Assembly: GCA_029863355.1 (NCBI GenBank)
Contig: JAOTVO010000053.1
Span: 1-12,198 of the forward strand
Source: Candidatus Krumholzibacteriia bacterium
Lineage (GTDB): Bacteria; Krumholzibacteriota; Krumholzibacteria; WVZY01; JAKEHA01
Direction of reading: 5' to 3'
Length of the DNA stretch: 12,198 nt
The translations under genes were made by a program, and so were the position numbers. Under the pieces are notes generated by a model. The model saw nothing but the letters and a program-made list of their open reading frames with translations. It did no database searches and was not told the origin of the DNA. Of this stretch, positions 6,517 to 12,198 are shown one piece after another (positions within the stretch are counted from its first letter, which is position 1; each line of letters starts with the position of its first letter).

Positions 6517-7581
6517 TCAGCCGATCTCGAGCATGCGGTCCAAGGCGCGCTTGGCGCGCACGCGGATGGCTTCGGGGACTTCTATCTGGTAGCGGTTGTG
6601 CTTGAGGGCGTCGAGGGTGTCCTCGAGCGTGATCTCGTTCATGTGCGGGCAGCGCACGCTGCACAGGCGCACCATCTCTTTCTCCGGATTCTCGGCGATG
6701 ATGTTGTCGCCCATGCTGCACTCGGTGAGGAGTAGGTAGCGCTTCGCCTTGGCATCGCGCACGTACTGGATCATCCGGGAGGTGCTACCCGAGAAGTCGG
6801 ACGCCTGCACCACCTCGGCGCTGCACTCGGGGTGCGCCAGCACGACCACGTCGGGGAACTGCTTGCGCACGTTCTCGATGTCCTCCACCGTGAACTGCTC
6901 GTGCACCTCGCAGCGCCCGTGCCAGCCGATTAGCTGGTAGTCCAGGTTCGCCGGCGCCGCCGCGCGGGCCGCGCCCGACTTGGGCGTGCGCGTGGGGAAG
7001 ATGATGCGCTTGCCCGTATCGCGCGCCACGTTCTGGGCCAGGTACTCGTCGGGGAGGAAGATCACGTGGTCCGACTCCATCGCTTCGACGACGCGCGCCG
7101 CGTTGCTCGACGTGCAGCACACGTCCGTCTCCGCCTTCACGTCGGCGTAGGTGTTCACGTAGGTGACCACGGGGACGCCGGGGAACTGCTCGCGGAGTTT
7201 GCGTACGTCTTCGGCGGTGATCGACTCCGCCAGCGAGCAGCCGGCCTTCTTGGCCGGCAGCAGCACCGTGCGCGTCGGGTTGAGGATCTTGGCCGTCTCC
7301 GCCATGAAGCGCACCCCGCAGAACACGATGGGATCCTTCTCCGTCTCCGCGGCCTTGCGCGCCAGCTCCAGCGAGTCGCCCACGATGTCCGGCACGGTGT
7401 GGTAGAGCGCCGGCTCCATGTAGTTGTGCCCCAGGATGACCGCCCCGCGCGCCTCCTTGAGCCGGTTGATCTCGTAGACCAACTCGGCCTTGGTGCGTAA
7501 CTCGAAGTCGGGGACGACCTTAGCGAGCTTCTCCCGCATCTGCTCGTATGTGGATTCTATGGACGGGGCGAGAATGCCCAA
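6517..7581 (-). CDS. nadA: quinolinate synthase NadA
   Basis: NadA condenses iminoaspartate (made by NadB) with dihydroxyacetone phosphate to form quinolinate, the first ring compound of de novo NAD synthesis, using a [4Fe-4S] cluster. From the TTG at 7581 the protein has 354 residues. Family marks: [11 protein letters not shown] (47-57), [16 protein letters not shown] (85-100), [24 protein letters not shown] (138-161), [11 protein letters not shown] (221-231), VLAHPECS (247-254), and CSVRCPHMN (307-315). The likely cluster ligands are Cys88, Cys253 and Cys311. Residues about 196-218 look like an insertion compared with shorter NadA proteins. TTG is chosen because GGAGG lies 9 nt upstream; in-frame ATG codons at 7539 (340 residues) and 7641 (374 residues, no Shine-Dalgarno) are alternatives. 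No nadB or nadC lies in the window. Catalase follows 70 bp downstream. Confidence 0.95.
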   Translation of the reverse strand: MGILAPSIESTYEQMREKLAKVVPDFELRTKAELVYEINRLKEARGAVILGHNYMEPALYHTVPDIVGDSLELARKAAETEKDPIVFCGVRFMAETAKILNPTRTVLLPAKKAGCSLAESITAEDVRKLREQFPGVPVVTYVNTYADVKAETDVCCTSSNAARVVEAMESDHVIFLPDEYLAQNVARDTGKRIIFPTRTPKSGAARAAAPANLDYQLIGWHGRCEVHEQFTVEDIENVRKQFPDVVVLAHPECSAEVVQASDFSGSTSRMIQYVRDAKAKRYLLLTECSMGDNIIAENPEKEMVRLCSVRCPHMNEITLEDTLDALKHNRYQIEVPEAIRVRAKRALDRMLEIG

Positions 7582-7590
7582 GGCGATTGA

Positions 7591-7595
7591 CCTCC
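7591..7595 (-). promoter_or_regulatory. ribosome binding site that decides the TTG start of nadA
   Basis: The minus strand reads GGAGG, followed by 9 nt (TCAATCGCC) and then TTG at 7581-7579. The ATG at 7641 lies upstream of the hairpin and has no such site; the ATG at 7539 has only a weak ACGAG. This makes TTG the best-supported start. Confidence 0.6.
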
Positions 7596-7603
7596 AGCTT
7601 GCG

Positions 7604-7628
7604 AAAAAGGGGCGCGCCTCGGCGCCCC
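7604..7628 (-). terminator. intrinsic-terminator-like hairpin in the nadA leader (possible attenuator)
   Basis: Read on the minus strand, GGGGCGC, a 6-nt loop (CGAGGC), then GCGCCCC, followed directly by five T (7608-7604). A 7-bp all-GC stem followed by a U tract is the standard form of an intrinsic terminator. It lies between a putative nadA promoter and its Shine-Dalgarno, so it would stop nadA transcripts early unless read through. There is no minus-strand gene upstream for it to terminate. Attenuation is inferred. Confidence 0.5.
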
Positions 7629-7636
7629 ACAATCCT

Positions 7637-7665
7637 AACATAGTGGATGGGGCGCCCGGGGGCAA
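7637..7665 (-). promoter_or_regulatory. putative nadA promoter
   Basis: On the minus strand TTGCCC (7665-7660) and TATGTT (7642-7637) are separated by 17 bp. Both boxes are imperfect: 3 of 6 in the -35 and 4 of 6 in the -10. The predicted start would fall near 7630, immediately before the terminator-like hairpin. The -35 overlaps an inverted repeat at 7656-7673, a possible operator. Confidence 0.35.
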
Positions 7666-7673
7666 ATCCCCGG
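7656..7673. repeat. inverted repeat over the putative nadA -35 box
   Basis: CCGGGG and CCCCGG are exact reverse complements 6 nt apart. The position over a -35 region is what one expects of a repressor site, but I recognise no known NAD regulator motif (NrtR or NiaR) in it. High GC content makes chance repeats likely. Confidence 0.3.
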
Positions 7674-7719
7674 AATCACAAGGGAATGCGCCACTTGCCC
7701 GGTTGCGCGCCCGGCTCGG

Positions 7720-7748
7720 TTGACGGGAGCCTCGTGGCCCCGTACAAT
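7720..7748 (+). promoter_or_regulatory. strong sigma-70-like promoter of the 7823 gene
   Basis: TTGACG (7720-7725) and TACAAT (7743-7748) are separated by exactly 17 bp, each matching the consensus at 5 of 6 positions. Transcription would start near 7755, leaving a leader of about 70 nt. Near the end of the leader, CCCC (7799-7802) can pair with GGGG (7810-7813), which is part of the Shine-Dalgarno region; this is a short, weak stem. Confidence 0.62.
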
Positions 7749-7822
7749 TAAAGAGCCCTTCCTCTCGACCTGGTCGTCGCTTCACTCATTGCGGTGAGCC
7801 CCACGCACCGGGGAGGTTCACA

Positions 7823-9871
7823 ATGCACTTGCGTACTGCTACCGCCTGCGCCGTCACCGCGGCGCTCGCCGCCGTCTCCTTTGGCGTCCACCGTGGACTG
7901 GCCAAAGACAAGGTGCCCTCGGGCCCCAAGCTCGTCCTCGTCACTGACGGCTCGCCCGTCCACAATGTCGGCGAGCTGAGGCTCCACATGAGCAACTGGG
8001 GGATGTTCGGGTCGTGGCCCACCACTGGCCTGCCCTTCTCGTTCGCGCCGTCCGGCGAGTGGCCGGCGGGGAGCGGCATCGAGCATGTCTTCACCGGCGG
8101 CCTGTGGGTGGGCGCGCTCAAGAGCGGCGTGCCCGCGGTGTCCACCGCCTCGTACCAGTTCGAGTTCCGTCCCACCCAGGATCCCATCGATATCGTCTAC
8201 CGGAGTGCAGAGGGTGCGGCTGGCGGGAACCGTCTGCCCTGGCCCGGCGCCGACGACGACAACGACGGCACCATCGACGAGGATCCCCTCGACGGCCACG
8301 ACAACGACCTCGACGGCCAGATCGACGAGGACTTCGCCGCCATCTCCGACCAGATGTTCGCGCGCTGGTACACCGACAACCAGCCCGAAGCCATTGCGAT
8401 CTACCCGGAGCACAACCCGCTCGACATCGAAGTGCGCGAGCACACCTACCAGTGGGCGGACGACGAGTTCGACGACTTCATCGGCCACGATTTCGAGATC
8501 ACCAACATCGGAACCACCGTGCTGCAGAATGTCTTCGTCGGCGTGTTTCTCGACGGCGACATCGGCAACCGCAACACGCCGAATTACTGGGAGGACGACA
8601 TCGCCGGCTTCCACAACATCCCCATCGTTTGCACTCCATACGGCCCCGTAGCGCTACAGTATGGATACATGTGCGATGGGTCGGGCGGGAGTTGCATGGG
8701 CGCGCTGATCCTGGACCACACCACCGACCCCACGGGTGCGTCCGCGCCGCCTTCGGTGCGCTGGAGCACGTTCGCCAATTTCAACGGAACTCAACCCTTC
8801 GAAGAAGGCGGCGATCCCACCAATGACTTCGAACGATACGAGCTCATGTCGTCGCAGACGATCGAGCGCGACGGCACCGTGCCGCGGGACTACCGCATTC
8901 TGGTGAGCACGGGGCCCTTCTCTGAACTCGCGCCCGGCCAGACGCTGCGCCTGAGCATGGCGCTGGTGGCGTTCCCGACCGCGAACAATGTGGTGAACCC
9001 CGCCCGCGCGGCCATCGCCTACCGCGGCCAGTGGTTCGACCTCGACGCGGACCCGACCACCGGCGTCGAAGGCCGCGAGACACCGGTGCAAGGTCCGGTG
9101 GACGGTCTCGTGATCGACGCCTGCCGCCCGCCCTTCGACCAGCCCATCAACATCGGCCGTGAGATCGTCTACATCAACGCCGACTGCGAGGACGAGGTCT
9201 CCTTCAAGTTCAGTTGCGGCTACACCGAGGCCGACTCCGCGCTCTTTCGCACCGGCGTCGCGGGCAAGGAGTACCAGGCGCACTGGATGCTGCCCGGCAG
9301 CGGACCGCCGGTACCCGTCGCCGTCTCCCGTTTTGACGCGCGGGTAGAGGGGACGGCCGTGTGGCTCGAGTGGCAGACGTGGGCCGACGAGGAGATCGCC
9401 GGCTTCGAGCTCTTGCGCGCGGAGGGCGCGGATGAACTGCGCACGCTCGCGGGCGGCGCCCTGTCCGGCGACAGCCGCGCCTATGTCGATCGATCCGTGG
9501 TACCCGGCGAGAGCTACGCGTACGTGCTCGTCGCCCACGGCGCATCCGGCTGGACCGCGACCTCGCCGCGCGCGAGCGTGACGGTGCCGTCGGCGGCGCT
9601 GGCGCTGTCACAGAGCGCACCCAACCCCTTCAACGCATCGACCACGATCGCCTTCACGCTGCCCGAGCGCGCCACCGTGGACCTGGCCGTCTACGACGTC
9701 GCCGGCCGGCGCGTGGCCACGCTGGCTACGGGCGTACGCCCCGCGGGCGCGCACGAAGTGGTGTGGAACGGCACCGACGACGCGGGCCGGCGCGTGGGAA
9801 CGGGCGTCTACTTCTACAAGCTGGATGCGGGAGGTAAGGCCGTCACGCGCAAGATCGCCGTCTTGCGCTGA
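7823..9871 (+). CDS. secreted protein with Asp-rich calcium-type repeats, FN3-like domain and C-terminal FlgD/T9SS-like sorting domain
   Basis: This 682-residue protein starts at an ATG 6 nt after GGGGAGG. Domains in order: signal peptide (1-27, ending GLAKDK); a long unassigned beta-rich region (28-495); within it, an acidic stretch from about 143 to 171 with two DxDxDG-like loops (DDDNDGTIDED and HDNDLDGQIDED) like thrombospondin type 3 or dockerin calcium sites; an FN3-like domain (496-591; VEGTAVWLEWQTWADEEIAG, then FELLRAEG, and SYAYVLVAHG); and a C-terminal module (592-682) with SAPNPFNASTTIAFTLPE, VYDVAGRRVATL, DDAGRRVGTGVYFYKLDAGG and a basic-ended last strand (VTRKIAVLR). In Bacteroidota such modules are type IX secretion signals; in Eisenbacteria-like genomes they are often called FlgD Ig-like. 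The protein is probably at the cell surface or released. The main region's function is unknown; no enzyme motif is seen. Confidence 0.9.
   Translation: MHLRTATACAVTAALAAVSFGVHRGLAKDKVPSGPKLVLVTDGSPVHNVGELRLHMSNWGMFGSWPTTGLPFSFAPSGEWPAGSGIEHVFTGGLWVGALKSGVPAVSTASYQFEFRPTQDPIDIVYRSAEGAAGGNRLPWPGADDDNDGTIDEDPLDGHDNDLDGQIDEDFAAISDQMFARWYTDNQPEAIAIYPEHNPLDIEVREHTYQWADDEFDDFIGHDFEITNIGTTVLQNVFVGVFLDGDIGNRNTPNYWEDDIAGFHNIPIVCTPYGPVALQYGYMCDGSGGSCMGALILDHTTDPTGASAPPSVRWSTFANFNGTQPFEEGGDPTNDFERYELMSSQTIERDGTVPRDYRILVSTGPFSELAPGQTLRLSMALVAFPTANNVVNPARAAIAYRGQWFDLDADPTTGVEGRETPVQGPVDGLVIDACRPPFDQPINIGREIVYINADCEDEVSFKFSCGYTEADSALFRTGVAGKEYQAHWMLPGSGPPVPVAVSRFDARVEGTAVWLEWQTWADEEIAGFELLRAEGADELRTLAGGALSGDSRAYVDRSVVPGESYAYVLVAHGASGWTATSPRASVTVPSAALALSQSAPNPFNASTTIAFTLPERATVDLAVYDVAGRRVATLATGVRPAGAHEVVWNGTDDAGRRVGTGVYFYKLDAGGKAVTRKIAVLR
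9776..9797 (+). repeat. 22-nt exact direct repeat, copy 1
   Basis: This segment inside the sorting domain of the 7823 gene encodes the DDAGRRV motif and is identical at all 22 positions to 12124-12145. It marks recent common origin of, or conversion between, the two C-terminal domains, or strong codon constraint. Confidence 0.85.
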
Positions 9872-9896
9872 GGCGTGGTGAGATCGAAGCGCCGGC

Positions 9897-9932
9897 GGCC
9901 GGCGGACCGATGGGGACTCGCCGCCGCCGGCC
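9897..9932 (+). terminator. GC-rich hairpin after the 7823 gene, possible terminator
   Basis: GGCCGGCGG (9897-9905) and CCGCCGGCC (9924-9932) are perfect 9-bp complements around an 18-nt loop, 25 bp after the TGA. No T tract follows (TCATTCC), so the hairpin alone is not a classic intrinsic terminator. The nearby tract CCGCCGCCGG occurs twice (9921-9930 and 9938-9947), allowing competing folds. Confidence 0.4.
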
Positions 9933-9963
9933 TCATTCCGCCGCCGGTGGGCGGCCGAGTCAA

Positions 9964-9980
9964 ATCACTCATGTGATAAA
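9964..9980 (+). promoter_or_regulatory. inverted repeat overlapping an extended -10-like element before the 10015 gene
   Basis: ATCAC (9964-9968), TCAT, GTGAT (9973-9977) is a perfect 5-bp inverted repeat in the AT-richest part of the 143-bp gap. It overlaps TG-T-GATAAA (9972-9980), a weak extended -10, with no good -35. This could be an operator on a promoter. It is not the FNR or CRP consensus. Confidence 0.35.
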
Positions 9981-10014
9981 CTGGATGTGAACAGAGTCGT
10001 CGGGTGGTCCCACC

Positions 10015-12198
10015 ATGCGCAGGCGTCCCATTCTCGTCGCAGCGCTTGTGGCTCTCGTCACAGCGGGCGTCGCGCCCAGCCCCTCCCGGGCCGAAACGAC
10101 GACGGTCCCCCCGGGTACCTGGTACACGCTCACCTTCGTCGATCGCATCGAGTCGGGCACGAGTTACGCCATCGCTCCGAAGGGCGACGTGTTGTTCGCC
10201 GGCCTGGGCTATCGTCTCCTCGCGCTCGATATCTCCGACCCTACGCAACCCCACCGCATCGCATCGATCGATCTGGGCGGCGCCGGTGACATCGTTCTCC
10301 AGGGTGACCTCGCGTACGTCGCCAGCGGAACCGGGCTGCAGATCCTCGACGTCTCCGACCCGACGCAACCGGTGATGGTGGGAACGGAGGCGAGCGACAT
10401 CAGCGGCGTTGCGGTAGCCGGCACCCTCGCGGTCGTCTGCGGCTTCAACACCGTGGGCGTCGTGGACGTGTCGGACCCGGCGGCCCCGTTCGTGTTGGGT
10501 AGCGTCCCGCTGCTCGGGGTGTTGCCCCGGAGGTTGGCGATTTCGGGCCCATACGCATATGTAGTGGATTGGCATCCAGGCGAGTTGCGAATCATCGACA
10601 TCAGCAACCCCGCGGCGCCGGTGCAAGTGTCGGAGATCAGCGCGTGCACGAACGGCTTCGGGCTCGAGCTGGATGGCAACCGCGCATATGTATCAACGGA
10701 TTGCCACCCGCTGTCGATCATCGACATCGGCAATCCGGCCGCACCATCCGTGCTCGGCAGCGCGCCCGGATCCTATTGGGAAGGATACGGCCTGGCGGTT
10801 CGGAACGACATCGCCTACGTACTCAACGACAACTACGATCTGCGCGTGTTCGACGTGAGCGATCCGGCCGGCATCGTACAGGTCGGCAACGTCGACGGTC
10901 GCGGCGGTTACGATCTCGCCCTGCAGGGCGACTACCTGTACACGGCGGACATCCCCCCGACGTTTCGCATCTTCGATGTGAGCAATCCCGCCGCGCCCAT
11001 CCAGGTGGGCGTGTTCGAGCGGCTCTACGACCCGGCGGCCGTGCAGGCAGTCGGTGGGTTCCTGTACGTGGGCGAGTATTTCGAGGGCCTTCGCGTCCTC
11101 GACGTATCCGATCCACACGCGCCCGAGTTCTTGGCGGATATCGGGTACTATTGGGCGCCGACGTCGTTTCATATTCGCGGCACCGAGCTGTTCATTGGCA
11201 CCAACGACTTCGTGATGGATGGTACCGGCGCCGGCTTCGTGATCTGCGACATCTCGGATCCGGCATCGCCGCAAATACTCTCCGAGCGTATTGGCTACGA
11301 CATCGTCGTCGACGTGAGCGCCGACGAGCAGTACCTATATGCGATTGGGTATAGCATGGAATACGGCGACGGGTTGTCCATCTACGACGTGACGGATCCC
11401 GCAAGTCCCGTCTTTGTCTCCGTGCTCGAGTTTCCGAGGTGGGTGGTGCGGATGGAAGTGCGCCACGATGTGGCCTACGTGGCCGCGCGGGAGGATGGGC
11501 TCCGCGTCGTGGATGTGTCAAACCCCGCGAGCCCGGAGGTCATCGCGGTTTGGGGACAGGGTTCGGGTGTGGCCGACGTGGTGCTCTCCGGTCCCTACGC
11601 GTTCGTCCTCGATCCGGACTCCGGATTGACCGTCCTCTCCGTGGTGCGGCCCGACACGCCCACGCCGGTGGCGCAGCTATCGTTGCCGGGAAGCCCCGAC
11701 TATCTGACACAGAGCGGCGACTACCTCTTCGCGAGCGGTTACAGCAGCCCGGTCCTCTCAGTAGTGGGCATCTCCGACCCCACCGCGCCGGTGGAAGTCG
11801 CGCAGTACACGACGGACGGAATCCGGCGGGTCACCGTTCTCGACACGCTCGTCATCGGTGTGACCCCAGGTTTGGACGACGTGGAAATCCTCGGCGCCGG
11901 ATTCCTGCGCGAAACCGAGGTGGCGGTGCACGACGCCACGCCCGCGCCCCTTGCGCTCCGTGCCTATCCCAATCCCTTCGGGACGGCGGCGACGATCGCG
12001 TTCGATCTGCCGGAAGCGATGGAGGCGGAGGTCACGGTGTTCGACGCGGCGGGGCGTGCGGTTCGGCGGCTGGAGCACCGTGGGTATGAGTTCGGTACCA
12101 ACCGTCTGGAGTGGGATGGCCGGGACGACGCGGGCCGGCGCGTGGCCAGTGGGGTCTATTTCGTGAGGGTGCGCGCGGAGGTCGGCTCGGTGTCGAGG
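10015..12198 (+). CDS. secreted LVIVD-repeat protein with C-terminal sorting domain (3' end cut by the window edge)
   Basis: The frame from the ATG at 10015 is open for 728 codons to the right edge. The N-terminus is a signal peptide (MRRRPILVAALVALVTAGVA, cleavage near residue 27). Residues about 70-590 hold 13 repeats of about 42 residues with the core L-x-[IV]-[FILVY]-D-[IV]-[ST]-[DN]-P, and Asp (or its equivalent) at 72, 112, 151, 195, 237, 280, 321, 363, 412, 458, 500, 542 and 585. These are LVIVD repeats, expected to form beta-propeller blades; each is preceded by a strand like DLAYVA or DYLYTA. The last two are degenerate (Ser542 in VLSVVRPD, Gly585 in VVGISDP). The end (from about 643) is a sorting module: AYPNPFGTAATIAFDLPE, VFDAAGRAVR, RDDAGRRVASGVYFVRVRAE. 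Probably only a few residues are missing. The Shine-Dalgarno is modest (GGGTGG, 7-nt spacing). Function beyond surface binding or scaffolding is not visible. Confidence 0.88.
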   Translation, partial: MRRRPILVAALVALVTAGVAPSPSRAETTTVPPGTWYTLTFVDRIESGTSYAIAPKGDVLFAGLGYRLLALDISDPTQPHRIASIDLGGAGDIVLQGDLAYVASGTGLQILDVSDPTQPVMVGTEASDISGVAVAGTLAVVCGFNTVGVVDVSDPAAPFVLGSVPLLGVLPRRLAISGPYAYVVDWHPGELRIIDISNPAAPVQVSEISACTNGFGLELDGNRAYVSTDCHPLSIIDIGNPAAPSVLGSAPGSYWEGYGLAVRNDIAYVLNDNYDLRVFDVSDPAGIVQVGNVDGRGGYDLALQGDYLYTADIPPTFRIFDVSNPAAPIQVGVFERLYDPAAVQAVGGFLYVGEYFEGLRVLDVSDPHAPEFLADIGYYWAPTSFHIRGTELFIGTNDFVMDGTGAGFVICDISDPASPQILSERIGYDIVVDVSADEQYLYAIGYSMEYGDGLSIYDVTDPASPVFVSVLEFPRWVVRMEVRHDVAYVAAREDGLRVVDVSNPASPEVIAVWGQGSGVADVVLSGPYAFVLDPDSGLTVLSVVRPDTPTPVAQLSLPGSPDYLTQSGDYLFASGYSSPVLSVVGISDPTAPVEVAQYTTDGIRRVTVLDTLVIGVTPGLDDVEILGAGFLRETEVAVHDATPAPLALRAYPNPFGTAATIAFDLPEAMEAEVTVFDAAGRAVRRLEHRGYEFGTNRLEWDGRDDAGRRVASGVYFVRVRAEVGSVSR
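12124..12145 (+). repeat. 22-nt exact direct repeat, copy 2
   Basis: Second copy, in the same reading frame of the sorting domain of the LVIVD protein. The flanks diverge (next base G at copy 1, C here), so identity is limited to the DDAGRRV codons. Confidence 0.85.

Noticed and set aside
4980..7822. Catalase, nadA and the divergent surface gene as an oxidative-stress island
   Set aside because: No OxyR- or PerR-like regulator, no recognised binding motif, and no further stress genes are present; the link is only adjacency.
8654..9538. Minus-strand open frame of 294 residues inside the 682-residue protein
   Set aside because: Shadow frame; the plus strand has signal peptide, promoter, Shine-Dalgarno and domain structure.
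9887..9957. GCC/GGC repeat cluster as a CRISPR or mobile-element end
   Set aside because: Repeats are about 10 bp, irregular, with no spacers and no transposase; they fit a GC-rich terminator or random structure.
10569..11354. Plus-strand open frame of 261 residues inside the LVIVD gene
   Set aside because: Arg-rich out-of-frame translation; the real frame holds 13 regular repeats from 10015 to the edge.

Overview
The window is a GC-rich bacterial chromosome segment packed with ordinary single-copy genes. Two neighbouring secreted proteins end in FlgD/T9SS-like C-terminal sorting modules (PNPF, then YDVAGR or FDAAGR, then DDAGRRV, then GVYF). There are also a 6-bladed beta-propeller protein, a 13-repeat LVIVD protein and a multihaem c-type cytochrome. 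This mix is typical of the FCB group and relatives (Eisenbacteria, Krumholzibacteriota, Latescibacterota or Gemmatimonadota-like genomes). The exact lineage cannot be fixed from this sequence alone.

Layout. (a) 2..424 (+) is the 3' end of a 6-bladed beta-propeller protein. It meets, tail to tail and with a 9-bp overlap, a minus-strand pair: a multihaem cytochrome c (1732..2769) followed by an NCS2/AzgA-type purine permease (416..1735). That pair is joined by an ATGA start/stop overlap. (b) 2885..3370 (+) is a small exported protein of unknown function. It diverges from the cytochrome pair and is followed by a GT-C membrane glycosyltransferase related to AftB-type arabinofuranosyltransferases (3367..4965), probably coupled through a GTGA overlap. 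(c) Convergent to this, 8 bp away, is a minus-strand pair: nadA (6517..7581) upstream of a clade-3-type haem catalase (4974..6446). (d) 7823..9871 (+) is a 682-residue secreted protein with Asp-rich calcium-type repeats, an FN3-like domain and a C-terminal sorting module. It has the best promoter in the window. (e) 10015..12198 (+) is a long LVIVD-repeat secreted protein with the same kind of tail. It runs off the right edge just before its expected end.

How the parts work together. Most products act at the envelope or outside the cell: the cytochrome, permease, glycosyltransferase and the two sorting-tail proteins. NadA makes quinolinate for NAD, and the catalase removes hydrogen peroxide. 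NadA carries an oxygen-sensitive [4Fe-4S] cluster, so a catalase beside it makes sense, but functional linkage is only inferred.

I see no CRISPR array, tRNA, rRNA, transposase, phage gene or defence island, and no evident new multi-gene system. The points most worth a second look are a terminator-like hairpin with a U tract in the nadA leader, the cytochrome-permease translational coupling, a roughly 20-residue insertion in NadA, and the paired sorting-tail proteins that share an exact 22-nt repeat.
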